Positions 8,401-18,554 of a stretch of 64,000 bases of DNA are shown here, in pieces. A program made the translations under genes and the position numbers. The stretch spans positions 28,418-92,417 of the forward strand of contig NZ_PJNI01000013.1 in NCBI RefSeq assembly GCF_002844555.1, written 5' to 3'. The stretch's first letter is position 1. Every line of letters begins with the position of its first letter. The notes under the pieces are model-generated. The model had not been told where the DNA came from. It was given only the letters and a program-made list of their open reading frames with translations, and ran no database searches. This DNA is from Brumimicrobium salinarum (GTDB lineage: Bacteria > Bacteroidota > Bacteroidia > Flavobacteriales_D > Crocinitomicaceae).

Positions 8401-11052
8401 AGAGCTGGAAGAGCAACGCCAGACGGTGCAAATATGTTGACATTCTCAGCAGATAAAGAAGAATATACCACAGGAGAAAAAGCCAAAATCAGTTTCCCTT
8501 CTGCAGAAGAAGGACGCGCTTTGATTTCCATTGAAGATGGCAAAAAAGTGATTGATGCTTTTTGGATAGAAACCTTGGATAGCGAAACCTCTTTTGAGTT
8601 GCCGATTACACCAGATTTAGCACCGAATTGTTATGTGCATATCACGTTTTTACAACCGCACAAAAGCACCAAAAACGACGCTCCGATTCGCATGTATGGC
8701 GTAGTTCCAATTATGGTAAAAGATCCACTCACGATTCTTGAACCTGAAATAGAAATGCCCGATGAATTGGCTCCAGAATCGTCATTTACGATAAAAGTCA
8801 ACGAGAAAAATAGTCGTGACATGACGTATACAATCGCCGTTGTGGATGAAGGATTATTGGATTTAACCCGATTTAAAACGCCCAATCCTTGGAATCATTT
8901 TTACGCACGTGAAGCCTTAGGCGTAAGAACTTGGGATTTGTTCGACCATGTCATTGGAGCTTACGGAGCGAAAGTGGAGAATATTCTCACGATTGGTGGT
9001 GACCAAGCCATCAATCCAGGAGACGATACCCCAATTCGATTCAAACCGATGGTACGATTTATTGGCCCATTCAAACTTAAAGGAGGAAGTTCAGCGAAAC
9101 ACAAAATTGATGTTCCGAATTATATTGGATCGGTAAGAACAATGGTGGTTGCCGGTCAAGATGGTGCTTATGGAAGTGCGGAAAAAACAACGCCTGTAAA
9201 GAAACCATTGATGGTCTTAGCAACTTTACCGCGTGTATTGGGACCCAAAGAAAAAGTACAACTTCCGATTAACGTTTTTGCCATGGATAAAAAGGTGAAA
9301 AACGTACAACTAAAAGTCAAAACCAACAAATATGTTAGTGTTGTTGGTTCACCGAACAAGCAAATCACTTTTAATGATGTTGGCGATCAGGTGGTGAATT
9401 TTGAACTCGAAGTCGGCACATTAACAGGCGCTGCAAAAGTGGAAGTCATTGCCACCAGTGGAAATGAAAAGTCTACACACACCATTGATTTAGCAGTGCG
9501 TCAACCGAATCTCCCAGTAACGATTTACAAAGAAGGCGCATTAGATGGAAAAACGTCGTGGAAGGAGGAAATCAACTTGCCGGGAATGGACAACAGCAAT
9601 TCTGCGAAATTAGAATTGTCGAACATCCCTCCTATTAATTTGGAAAAACGGTTGGGTTATCTCATTCGTTATCCGCATGGTTGTTTAGAGCAAAAAACAT
9701 CGGGTGCTTTCCCACAATTGTATTTGTCGAGTTTAATTGAAATTGATGCCAAAACAAAAGCGAGAATCGACAATAATGTGCGTTCGGTACTCAATAAAAT
9801 TCAAAGACATCAACTCAACGATGGCGGATTTGCGTTTTGGCAAGGTGGCGGAACTTCAAGTGATTGGGGAACAACTTATGCAGGTCATTTTATGCTAGTA
9901 GCTGAAAAGAAAGGTTATGCTCTCCCCTATGGATTGAAAGAAAAATGGATTAAATACCAGAAAAATCAAGCCCAGCAATGGAGTCCGCGCAATCACAACA
10001 ATTACCGCAATAATGATTTACCACAAGCTTATCGTTTATATACTTTGGCTTTGGCGGGAGATCCTGTTTTGAGTGCTATGAATAAATTAAGAACGCAAGA
10101 CGATCTATCCGTTCAAGCCGCATGGAGATTAGCAGCCGCTTATCAAATTGCAGGTAAAAACGAAGTGGCCAAACGCATTGTAAAAGATAAGTCGACACGA
10201 ATCCAGCCGTACACGGAATTGGGGCATACTTTTGGAAATAATCACCGTGACCAAGCGATGATTATTGAAACCTTGACCTTAATGGGGGAAAAAGCAAAAG
10301 CCGCTGCATTGGTAAAAAAACTTTCCGAAACCTTGAGTAAAGACCGATGGATGAGTACGCAAACCACTGCTTATTCTTTAATGGCCATTGCGCAATTCAC
10401 GGAAAATAATAACCCCAAAGACGGCATGAAAGCTTCCTTTGTTTATAATGGCAAAACAACAAACATATCCAGTTCAAAAGCCATAGAGTTGATTGATTTA
10501 GATGTTTCTGGAACGCAAAAATCGGCAGCAGTAGAAGTAGAAAATAAAGGCGAAAGTTATTTATTTACTCGATTAATTGCCACTGGAGTTCCTTTAGCCG
10601 GCAATGAAGTTTCTCGTTCCGACCATTTATATTTGGATGTCGTTTATCGCAACGCAGCAGATGAAATTATATCTGTTGATCAACTGGAACAAGGAACTGA
10701 CTTTTCTGTGGAAGTAACGGTTTCTAATCCAGGAAATCGCGGAGACTATAAAGAACTCGCTTTATCTCAAATATTCCCAAGCGGTTGGGAAATTCACAAC
10801 CAAAGAATGGACATGAATTACAGCGGAAACGATGGTCAACACATCAATTATCAAGACATTCGCGACGATCGAGTTTATACCTATTTCGATTTACGCAAGA
10901 ATCAAAGCAAGACGATTAAAATCAATTTACATGCGGCTTATGTGGGCGAATATTATATGCCTGCGATTCACATTGAAGCCATGTACGACGCAACGATTTC
11001 TGCTTTAAAGAAAGGTAAAAAGGTGAAAGTCGTGAAACCCGGCAGAAGATAA
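5470..11052 (+). CDS. alpha-2-macroglobulin family lipoprotein (YfhM type)
   Basis: 1860 residues. Bacterial alpha-2-macroglobulins are periplasmic, membrane-anchored protease traps. The signal peptide ends at a lipobox (LLFSACSEED), so the mature protein is a lipoprotein. N-terminal MG1-like domains are followed by the A2M core (FTIKVNEKNSRDMTYTIAVVDEGLLDLTRF; IPNYIGSVRTMVVAG-like segment) and a thioester domain whose motif HGCLEQKTSG is intact (Cys1405, Gln1408). The C-terminus carries a receptor-domain-like beta sandwich. An Asp/Tyr/Asn-rich insertion lies near residues 455-510 (about 6830-7000). The next gene is pbpC, starting 2 bp after the stop, as in the yfhM-pbpC pair of E. coli. The pair is thought to couple trapping of invading proteases to cell-wall repair (established idea, not shown here). 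Confidence 0.93.
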   Translation: MSKVISLRPLLYFLTTLLLFSACSEEDPAEFKINPDFQKHISSFTSGVISSASPVQIQLSQPYPKEIKPNQPIKEDFISISPEVKGKTVWKDQYTLEFIPEENFISGQDYWVEFELGKVSDVPNELKTFKFPFSIIKQAINFEVDGLKSYSNESMEWYQFLGTAITADVINTKKLDEIFNVTINGKTKKATFSEFGVDGLYNLVVDSVERKDQTGEIKVTWNANPNGEKEEREMRHEIPAMGDFKVTQTTVVQHPEQYVRIRFSDPLLANQNLNGLVEIQGDNNLKTAIATNELKVYPSKRLEGNHTLVLNAAIQNVKGYKFKKTEQISVDFQAIKPAVKLVGKGSILPSSNNMMVPFEAVNLKAVDIRIIKIFESNIKQFFQNNDYSGSDELKRIGRVVRKKTIYLGEKKPLDLGKWNRFNLDLSEYIEVDQGAIYRVEIGFRKHHSVYPCTNAQKEDIERDESDWDEKDYADADKWEYINDWNHHYNNYDYFPGYDYNRQDDPCSYSYYRGKNVVKNIFASDIGIVAKSGTNGETFIAVTDIVSTQPIQAATVRVYDYQQQKITEIQTNQKGIAQTKALKAKPFFIEVEHDLKKGYLRLGNGNNLPLSRFDIDGATIQEGIKGYIYGERGVWRPGDTLFLNFILEDKDNVIPNNHPVIFELHNARGQLVKRNVQKEGLNGFYNFTTPTNVDAPTGNWTAKVEVGGATFTKTIKVETIKPNRLKINLDIQNDLISSANPYVKGDLIVKWLHGAPAKELKTDISLKFVPTSTDFKGFKNYTFDDPSKNFFASEEQFLERNLNAEGKLSFNEKVEVQDQAPGMLKVIFKTRAFERGGDFSTDQMAVNYAPYEYFVGVQSPEINKYGALETDTTYQFPIVSLNKKGERAANRKVKVEVYKIEWSWWWQSGSDNVARYINRNNVRPISSETITTNASGEGFSKTKIDKYDWGRYLIKVEDMNSGHSTGIMTYFDWPSWMSRAGRATPDGANMLTFSADKEEYTTGEKAKISFPSAEEGRALISIEDGKKVIDAFWIETLDSETSFELPITPDLAPNCYVHITFLQPHKSTKNDAPIRMYGVVPIMVKDPLTILEPEIEMPDELAPESSFTIKVNEKNSRDMTYTIAVVDEGLLDLTRFKTPNPWNHFYAREALGVRTWDLFDHVIGAYGAKVENILTIGGDQAINPGDDTPIRFKPMVRFIGPFKLKGGSSAKHKIDVPNYIGSVRTMVVAGQDGAYGSAEKTTPVKKPLMVLATLPRVLGPKEKVQLPINVFAMDKKVKNVQLKVKTNKYVSVVGSPNKQITFNDVGDQVVNFELEVGTLTGAAKVEVIATSGNEKSTHTIDLAVRQPNLPVTIYKEGALDGKTSWKEEINLPGMDNSNSAKLELSNIPPINLEKRLGYLIRYPHGCLEQKTSGAFPQLYLSSLIEIDAKTKARIDNNVRSVLNKIQRHQLNDGGFAFWQGGGTSSDWGTTYAGHFMLVAEKKGYALPYGLKEKWIKYQKNQAQQWSPRNHNNYRNNDLPQAYRLYTLALAGDPVLSAMNKLRTQDDLSVQAAWRLAAAYQIAGKNEVAKRIVKDKSTRIQPYTELGHTFGNNHRDQAMIIETLTLMGEKAKAAALVKKLSETLSKDRWMSTQTTAYSLMAIAQFTENNNPKDGMKASFVYNGKTTNISSSKAIELIDLDVSGTQKSAAVEVENKGESYLFTRLIATGVPLAGNEVSRSDHLYLDVVYRNAADEIISVDQLEQGTDFSVEVTVSNPGNRGDYKELALSQIFPSGWEIHNQRMDMNYSGNDGQHINYQDIRDDRVYTYFDLRKNQSKTIKINLHAAYVGEYYMPAIHIEAMYDATISALKKGKKVKVVKPGRR

Positions 11053-11054
11053 TT

Positions 11055-13468
11055 GTGTATTTGAAAATAGGAAAATATCATTTCTATTTTGCACCTAGAA
11101 AGTTAACAGCCTTTGCATTTTTTGCTTTTGTTGTTTACTTTCTGGGTTGCTTGCCCAGTACTTTATTCGACCAACCGACTTCCACTATTCTGCTCAGCAA
11201 AGACGGTCGGTTGATGAACGCACGAATTGCCACGGATGGTCAATGGCGATTTCCTCCGATGAACAATACACCCGAAAAGTTCAACGCCGCAATTATCGCT
11301 TTTGAAGACCATGATTTTTATACCCACGCTGGCGTAAGCTTTTTGGCCATTGGTCGAGCAGCGTTGAGCAACATGAAAGCAGGAAAAGTCGTTAGCGGAG
11401 GCAGTACGATTACCATGCAAATCGCTAGAATGGCGCGAAATGGAAATCGAACTTTCTACAATAAATTTATCGAAGCGATTTGGGCTTTGCGCATGGAATT
11501 TCGCTACTCGAAAAAAGAATTGCTCAATATTTATGCTGCTAATGCACCGTTTGGTGGAAACGTGGTTGGATTAGAAGCTGCGGCTTGGCGCTATTATGGT
11601 TTGCCGCCCCATGATTTATCGTGGTCGCAAGTAGCTACTTTGGCTGTGCTTCCGAATGCTCCAAGTTTAGTTCATCCTGGGAAAAATCGTAAGAGATTAC
11701 TCGAAAAGCGCAATAAAGTGCTTAAAACATTACTGGAACACGGAGAAATTGACGAAATCACTTATGAATTGTCTTTAGAAGAACCGTTAATTGGCGCACC
11801 AAAAAGATTGCCTTCCTTGGCTCCTCACCTACTTGATCACGCTATTTTGAATGGACAAAAAGGACAACGCATTACAACTCATCTGGATGATAGAAAACAA
11901 AAAAGATTAAGCGAAGTTTTGGAACGCCATCAATATCATTTGAATCAGAATTACATTCACAATGCGGCACTTTTAGTCATTGATGCTAAAACCAACGAAG
12001 TCGTTACTTATATTGGGAATTCTGCAACGGAAAACGAACACCAAAAGTTTGTTGATATCGTGCGTGCGCCAAGAAGTTCAGGGAGTGTGCTCAAACCTTT
12101 TCTTTATGCAGCTATGACGCAAGAAGGCATGATTCACAACCGACAATTGATTCCCGATGTACCGATGTATTTCGATCATTTTTCTCCTAAAAATTATGAC
12201 GAAAAAAACCAAGGAGCCGTTCGTGCTGGAGAGGCTTTGGCGCAATCTTTAAATGTGCCGGCTGTTTATTTACTTAAACAATACGGCATCGATAAATTCT
12301 TGCATAAGTTGCGCTCCATTGGTCAAACGCATGTTTCTAAAAGTGCCCAACACTATGGATTATCTTTAATTCTTGGCGGCGGAGAATCTTCACTTTGGGA
12401 AATCACCAACGCTTATGCGGGCATGACAAAAACATTGAACTTTTATAATGAGGAGAATATGTATAGTGCGGGAAGTTGGGATAAAGCTGAAGTTTTTTTT
12501 GAAAAAAAACTTCAGAGTGGGACTTCGACTACGCTAAGTCTCCACAGAGATAGGGAGAGTGAAAGGGAGAGAACTAGAACTACTTCAAAATTTGATGCGG
12601 CTTCTATTTATGAAACTTTTCAGGCTTTGCTGAGTGTAAATAGACCTTACATGGATGCTTCTTGGGAACAGTACGCTTCTTCTTCCAAAATTGCTTGGAA
12701 AACAGGAACGAGTTATGGCAATAGAGATGCTTGGGCTGTGGGCTGTACTCCCGATTATGTGGTTGGGGTTTGGGTTGGAAACGCCACCGGAGAAGGTCGG
12801 CCAGGGATTATTGGAACAACTGCAGCAGGTCCGATTTTATTTGATGTTTTTTCGCATTTAACCCAAAAAGGTCTTGGTTTGTTCCTCCCTATGATGAATT
12901 GGTAAAAATGAGTATTTGCAAAGAAAGTGGACATCGAAATACGATGAATTGTACCAAAATAGATACTGTTTCTGTACATCAAAATGCTTTGCGTGGTCCA
13001 GCCTGTAATTTCCACGAAGTTTTTCTTACCGATGAAAAAGAACAATTCCGTTACCATCAATCTTGTGCGCCAAATGTTCCACTAAAAACAATCTCTCAAT
13101 TTGTATTGCCACCATTGCAAGCCTACTTTTATAAAAGTGCTCATCCCAATTACAAAACGCTTCCTCCCTTCCATCCCGATTGTAAAAGCGGTAATGAAAA
13201 CAAATCATTTACGCTTATTTATCCAGAACACAATAGTCGAATGGTAGCGACCACAGATTTAGACGGCGTTTCCAAAGGAATTATTTTTGAAGCTTCTCAT
13301 CCCGATCGTTCTGCGACTTTGTTTTGGCATGTAGATGATGAATATTTAGGACAAACAAGAGGTAATCACACGATTCAGTATCTTCCAGAAAAAGGAGAGC
13401 ATTTGTTGACGGTATTAGATGAATTGGGGAATCAGAAGAAAGTGTTGTTTGAGATTTTAAATAAGTGA
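11055..13468 (+). CDS. pbpC: penicillin-binding protein 1C, one apparent frameshift
   Basis: Bifunctional peptidoglycan synthase: one N-terminal membrane helix, a GT51 glycosyltransferase domain (FEDHDFYTHAGVS, GGSTITMQIARM), a transpeptidase domain with S344-V-L-K347, SLN (QSLNVPA) and K549-TGTS, then a BiPBP C-terminal domain. Start is a GTG at 11055. As read, the frame is lost near 12874: the first frame stops at 12905 and the BiPBP domain continues in another frame from about 12899. One extra base at 12874-12876 joins them through QKGLWFVPPYDELVKMSICK, giving 804 residues, the normal length. Residues about 478-512 (AEVFFEKKLQSGTSTTLSLH... then an Arg/Glu-rich run) are an unusual insertion made by a palindromic repeat. 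Paired with the macroglobulin gene upstream. Confidence 0.9.
12487..12590. repeat. palindromic repeat inserted in frame inside pbpC
   Basis: A perfect 14-bp inverted repeat (ctgaagtttttttt, one G, then aaaaaaaacttcag; 12487-12515) is followed by cttcgactacgctaagtctc, which resembles intergenic REP-like sequences of Bacteroidota, and by an A/G-rich stretch. It encodes low-complexity residues between two conserved parts of the transpeptidase domain. Confidence 0.6.
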
Positions 13469-13685
13469 TCAAATGTTTAATAAAATTTAGAAACTCAACT
13501 ATTTTTAAAAGAGAAATGCGGTAAACCTTTCAAATTAATCTGGAATATTCACTGTACTTTTTATTTTAAGAGAAGAAATATTTTTCTATTAGATGAATAG
13601 CTTATTTTCAAATCCCCATAAAACTATGCTCCTTTAGAAATGAAGATTTTTTTCATTTAAAACCTATTAAACCCCCGATTTCTAT

Positions 13686-13693
13686 TAATTTTG
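13686..13693 (+). promoter_or_regulatory. -7 box TAATTTTG
   Basis: An exact match to the Bacteroidota -7 consensus TAnnTTTG, 5 nt before the ATG of the BatA-like gene, so the leader would be extremely short. I do not see a clear -33 TTTG at the usual spacing. Confidence 0.45.
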
Positions 13694-13698
13694 GAACG

Positions 13699-15737
13699 AT
13701 GAGTTTTGTATATCCACATATTCTGTATTTCTTGTTTTTGTTAATCATACCGATTATCATTCACTTATTTAATTTCAGAAGATATAAAAAACTATATTTT
13801 TCTAGTTTACAATTTATTAAGAAGGTTGAAAAAGAGACCAATGCTACAAGAAATCTAAGACATTACCTTATTCTTGCTTGCAGAATGTTAGCATTTACAG
13901 CAATAATATTAGCATTTGCACAACCCTACATTCCCACCTCAACTCAAAACAAATCCTTTGAGCGTGTTGTACCAATTTATATAGATAATTCGCTTTCTAT
14001 GTCTGCCAAAGGATCAAATGGAGATCTTTTGAATCAAGCAAAAACAGCTGTTCAAGAAATAGTTGACGCTTATCCTAGAGGTCAAAAATTCATGCTTTTA
14101 ACCAATAAATTAGAAGGAAAAGAATACCGTATCATTAATAAAACAGAACTTGAAGATCGGCTTGCTTTCATTGATTTTTCTGCAATTTCTAGATCAATAA
14201 CAAGTCCCCTAGAAAGCACTAACGCTTATTTAAATTCCATTGATTTTGACGGTCAGGTACATTATTATGTATTATCAGACTTTCAGAAAAGAAACTTATC
14301 TGCAACTGAAGATTTGTTAGACACAAATGCTACCTATTCATTTTTACAAATGAAACCACAAATGAAACAAAATCTTTACATTGATTCTGTTTGGTTTGAT
14401 CAACCCTTTCAGCGTGTAAATCAAAACAACACCCTGAATATAAGAGTTTTTAACACTGGAGACACAGACCTTACTAACGTTGCTTTAAACCTTGAAATTG
14501 ATGATTTAAAACGACAAACATTAACAGATGTAAAAGGTAAAGATTACACAATAGTTTCTATGAACTACACCGATAAAAGTGTTGGTAGCAAGGCTGGTTT
14601 TATAGAATTGGTAGATGAAAACCTATACTTTGATAATCGATTTTATTTTAGTTATGATGTTACATCAACTGTTAAAATACTAATAGTGAACAATGAAAAT
14701 AGTACACCTTATCCTGGATTGGTTTATGCTACTGATGATTTTTATCAAATTGAACAAAACAATGTTAACCAACTCAAAACAAACATCCTAAACGAGGCTA
14801 ATCTAATAGTTTTAAATGAATTAGAATCGATTAGTTCTGGTTTACAAACACAACTCAAGCAACTAACAGACAATGGTACTCATTTATTAATCATCCCCTC
14901 CCCTTCTTATGACCCTAAATCGTATAATAATCTTTTAGCTTCAATGCATTTACCATTAATTAACCAAAAAAGGAATAAAGAAATAAGAATTGGAAAAATC
15001 AATTCTTCCTCCCTATTTTTCAAAGGTATGTTTGATGAAAAAGTTGAAAAAATCACCATGCCTCCGCTAAGTAAATATTTCACGAGTACGGTTTATACTA
15101 ACGCAAACTATCGCTCCCTCATTAACTACGAAAATGGTCAGCCTTTATTTGTAGAACAAGGAGAAACAGAATCTATTTACATGTTATACAGTGCCATTCA
15201 AGATAGCTTTAACAATCTTGGAAAATCTGCTCTATTTTCATCACTTTTATTACGTGTTGGTGAAAAAAGTCAAGGAAATCAACCACTTTCATTAACATTA
15301 GGCTCTGGAGAAAATTATAAAATTAAAACAACTGAGCAAGATCAAAACCCTTTGCAGCTTCAAAATGAAGCTCTTGTTTTTATTCCTGAAATGACAAAAA
15401 AACAGGACATACTTCTATCTCTGTTAGAAACGCAAATAAAAATCACGCGATAAAAGACGGAATTTACAATATTTTACAAGGTGATAAAAAACTGGGTAAA
15501 ATAGCTTTAAACTTTAATCGTTTAGAATCAGATATGCAGATTGCGGCACCAAATGAAATCAATGCGTATTTTGAATCAATAAACTTGCCTCATATACGTG
15601 TTGAAGAAATGGTTATTTTTGACGATTTACAAAACATAAACCTCAATGAACCTAACACGTATTGGAAACTTCTTTTAATTTTAGCATTAGCGTTTTTTAT
15701 CTTAGAAATGCTAATCATCACTTTTTGGAAAGTATAA
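13699..15737 (+). CDS. BatA-domain membrane protein, one apparent frameshift
   Basis: Full length about 679 residues if one base is restored. The N-terminus ([20 protein letters not shown], then [20 protein letters not shown] and a second helix [17 protein letters not shown]) is the BatA-type double-transmembrane domain. A large vWA-like extracytoplasmic region follows ([14 protein letters not shown]), and a C-terminal helix ([19 protein letters not shown]) closes the protein. As read, the frame stops at 15453. Adding one A to the A5 run at 15438-15442 gives [21 protein letters not shown] and reads on to 15737. Such proteins are widespread in Flavobacteriia; their role is uncertain. It is followed 1 nt later by the dihydroorotase-like gene and is probably co-transcribed with it. 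Confidence 0.8.
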
Positions 15738-15738
15738 A

Positions 15739-17001
15739 ATGAAAATTTTACTGAAACAAGCAAAAATATTTGATCAAGCATCTTCCTTTTTTAATCAAAG
15801 AAAAGACATTCTCATTATTGACGGGAAGATTGTAAAAATCGAAAATGAAATACAAGATGAATCTGCTGAATCAATAAGCAGTAAATCTTTATGTGTTTCA
15901 CAAAGTTGGGTAGATTTGAAGGCGGATTTTTGCGATCCTGGAAATGAACAAAACGAAGATCTTCAATCGGGTTTAAAACTTGCCGAAAATGGAGGTTTTG
16001 GTCATGTGTTTTTAGTCCCTTCCACTTCACCTGTAATTGATAGTAAAGGTCAGGTAAGTTATATCAAAACAGAAAGTAAGAATCATATTGTTGATCTTCA
16101 CCCAATGGGTGCTATCTCAAAAACATTATCCGGTGAAAGCTTATCTGAAATGTATGACATGTATAAAGCAGGGGTTCGACTATTTACTGATCATACACAA
16201 TTTACTTCTTCAGGAATTCTTTATCGGGCATTGTTGTATGTAAATAATTTTGGAGGTAGAATTATTTCATTTCCTCAAGACGAATCATTGAGCAAAAATG
16301 GTCAGGTAAATGAAGGTATTGCTTCGTTAAGAACGGGACTCAAAGCCATTCCTTCAATTGGAGAAGAAATACAAATTCAACGTGATTTAAGCTTATTGGA
16401 ATATACCAACGGTGCAATTCACTTCACGGGCGTCTCAACGAAAAAGTCACTTGAATGCATACGAGAGGCTAAATCAAATGGAGCTAAAGTGACATGTGAT
16501 GTACATTTACATCAACTTTTATTTAATGAAAAAGCAGTCTTGGGTTATGATACTAATCATAAGGTTTTTCCACCATTCCGACCAGAGAAAGATAGACTTG
16601 CTTTATGGCAAGGAATAAAAGACGGTACGGTTGATTGTATTGTATCTAATCATCAGCCACATGCAGTTGAAGAAAAAGATATTGAATTTGATAATGCAGC
16701 CTTCGGAAATATTACCTTGCAAAGCTTTTACTCCGCATTAATTACAGATAATGAAGAAAACCAAGTTGATTTTATCGATAAAATAACTGTTCAACCCCGT
16801 AAAATTGCTAATTTTGAAGTTGATTCAAGTATAAACACTAACAATATTGCTGATCTAACGATTTTTGACCCAACGATAAAATGGAGATTTAGTTCGTCTA
16901 ACAATTATTCGAAAAGTAGTAATACTCCATTTTTAGGTCAAGAAATGAAAGGTAAAGCAATCGGAATCATTAAAAATGACACAATTATTTTAAACCATTG
17001 A
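15739..17001 (+). CDS. dihydroorotase homologue, probably non-catalytic
   Basis: 420 residues, amidohydrolase fold of the dihydroorotase family. The usual metal-binding DxHxHxR is replaced by [10 protein letters not shown]: His to Lys61, His to Asp63, and the substrate-binding Arg to Cys65. The catalytic Asp of the DHAPH motif is Asn304 (SNHQPH). Other family landmarks remain ([29 protein letters not shown]). Degenerate homologues of this kind occur beside active enzymes in other bacteria, where they can act as structural partners of aspartate transcarbamoylase; a similar role here is inference. Some Bacteroidota annotate such proteins simply as dihydroorotase. It is the second gene of the BatA-like/methyltransferase operon. 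Confidence 0.8.
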   Translation: MKILLKQAKIFDQASSFFNQRKDILIIDGKIVKIENEIQDESAESISSKSLCVSQSWVDLKADFCDPGNEQNEDLQSGLKLAENGGFGHVFLVPSTSPVIDSKGQVSYIKTESKNHIVDLHPMGAISKTLSGESLSEMYDMYKAGVRLFTDHTQFTSSGILYRALLYVNNFGGRIISFPQDESLSKNGQVNEGIASLRTGLKAIPSIGEEIQIQRDLSLLEYTNGAIHFTGVSTKKSLECIREAKSNGAKVTCDVHLHQLLFNEKAVLGYDTNHKVFPPFRPEKDRLALWQGIKDGTVDCIVSNHQPHAVEEKDIEFDNAAFGNITLQSFYSALITDNEENQVDFIDKITVQPRKIANFEVDSSINTNNIADLTIFDPTIKWRFSSSNNYSKSSNTPFLGQEMKGKAIGIIKNDTIILNH

Positions 17002-17005
17002 AGCC

Positions 17006-17572
17006 TTGAGTAAAAAGAAAAATAATTTTCTAAAGGAATTTTTTAAAGAGCGAAAAACAGTCGGAGCAATAAAACCTAGTTCGAAATCTTTAGCAAAAAA
17101 GATGCTTAAACATATCGATTTTGAAACCGAAAAAGTAATTGTAGAATTCGGTCCAGGTACAGGTGTTTTCACAAGAGAAATCATTGACAAAATGAGAGAT
17201 GATGCAATTCTTTATGTTTTTGAATTGCACGAACCATTTTTTATAAAATTGAAAAAAGAGTTTGAAGAAAACAAGCAGGTTAAAATCATCAATGATAGTG
17301 CTGTAAATGTAAGAGAGTACATATCAGCAGACAACTATGAAAATGCTGATGTCATCATATCATCACTTCCATTAACCAATTTTGATCAAAAATTAACCAT
17401 GCGTATTTTAAAATCGGCTGAAATTGCCTTAAAAAAGAATGGTAAGTATATTCAATTCCAGTATTCTTTAAATGCTAAAAAAATACTCAACAAGATTTTC
17501 GATTCGATTGATTTGCAATTTACGATAAACAATCTTCCCCCAGCCTTTGTTTATACATGTATAAAAAAATAA
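17006..17572 (+). CDS. SAM-dependent methyltransferase, phospholipid N-methyltransferase-like
   Basis: 188 residues from a TTG start at 17006. The next in-frame ATG would remove the conserved N-terminal segment FLKEFFKERKTVGAIKPSSK, which supports TTG. The SAM-binding motif I is VEFGPGTGVFTREI, and ADVIISSLPLTNF is a motif IV-like segment typical of the PmtA/KsgA-related group. Members methylate phosphatidylethanolamine or are of unknown specificity. It is the last gene of its operon, with a terminator directly after the stop. Substrate not determinable from sequence. Confidence 0.75.
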   Translation: MSKKKNNFLKEFFKERKTVGAIKPSSKSLAKKMLKHIDFETEKVIVEFGPGTGVFTREIIDKMRDDAILYVFELHEPFFIKLKKEFEENKQVKIINDSAVNVREYISADNYENADVIISSLPLTNFDQKLTMRILKSAEIALKKNGKYIQFQYSLNAKKILNKIFDSIDLQFTINNLPPAFVYTCIKK

Positions 17573-17600
17573 GCCCGAGGATTCGAGCTTATTTTTAGTT
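17570..17600 (+). terminator. rho-independent terminator after the methyltransferase gene
   Basis: Stem aataagc / gcttatt with further GC pairing inside (cccgag / cgag), followed by a run of T (attttta). It overlaps the stop codon of the preceding gene. Confidence 0.7.
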
Positions 17601-18554
17601 TTCATCAGTAGTAGTGTAATGTTTTCTAATAAAAAAACGTCTTCAGGAACCTTAAGGTTGCTTCGCTTTCCCTAATAAAATAAGGTTTTTTAACGGTTTT
17701 TTAACAACCCTCTGATTAACAAATATTTAATAATAAAAAAATCTTAAATTATTTTTGTAATTGTTAAAATAAAAGATGTGTTTCAGTCAAATTACCACTA
17801 AATTTTTCCTCCACTAGAGTTAAATAATAGAACTGGGGTATCAAGATAGGTCGTTAATCACTAGTCTTAAGGTTGTGTTTTTTCAATAATTACAGCCGAG
17901 AATCGTATCAATTAATTTTATCTAGTGTTAAACTTTATCAAAAAAGAAAGAAGGGATTTAGTCGAAGGTCTGAGAACTCCTCAGTTGTTAAAATCTAATG
18001 TTTTATCAACTACTGGAATGACAGCTCATAAGGAGGTCTTTGGGGTAAAATTGGCTCAAGCTAAGCTAGAGCAAACTTTACCCCCGCCAAGCCACAGAAA
18101 TCCTGCTATTCCGAAGTAGTCCCGAGAACTTGGGGCGACGAGGAATCTATCTTTAAATAATTACGATTTATTTTGGTAACCCAATAATAGAAATTGAGTT
18201 ATTTTATTTAAAAAAGTTATCCTGGATAAACATCAAGATTTCTAATGCGCAATAAAAAGTTAGGGTTATCTCTTTAAATCGCAGATTGTAACAACCAATT
18301 TACGTCCCATCCAAGTCCACTTTTTTATATTGATGGTCAGTGTTTTGGCTTCTTAATGTTAATAGGGACATATCAAAATAAACCCTTTGTAAAATAAAAA
18401 ATTGTGATATTTTATATTACAAAGGATGACATTCTTAATAGAGTTAGGAGGTCAAAATCAGGTTTTAAATAAATAACCTGCAGAATAAGAACCAGATACA
18501 AAAATAATATTTGTCATAAAAGCAACTAAACATATCACCTATTCGTTTTTTTGT
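17601..18554. other. gene-poor intergenic stretch
   Basis: About 950 bp with no convincing gene. It contains a TATTTTTG box near 17751, a 12-bp palindrome aaccttaaggtt at 17648-17659, a strong imperfect hairpin at 18042-18084, and short patches such as cccgagaacttgggg (18121 onward) that look like worn interspersed repeats. The only ORF of any size (64 codons at 17925-18119) has no recognisable product and spans the hairpin. Confidence 0.5.
18042..18084. repeat. 16-bp imperfect inverted repeat
   Basis: Arm ggggtaaaattggctc pairs with gagcaaactttacccc with two mismatches around an 11-nt loop that contains aagct twice. There is no T-tract on either side, so it does not look like a terminator; it could be an RNA structure or a REP-type element. 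Confidence 0.55.

Noticed and set aside
12899..13468. Separate small gene after pbpC
   Set aside because: Its sequence is the missing C-terminal BiPBP domain of PbpC, out of frame by one base.
15534..15737. Separate 67-residue membrane protein
   Set aside because: It is the C-terminus of the BatA-like protein after a one-base shift.
17925..18119. 64-codon ORF in the gene-free stretch
   Set aside because: No recognised product and it spans the hairpin at 18042-18084; likely chance.
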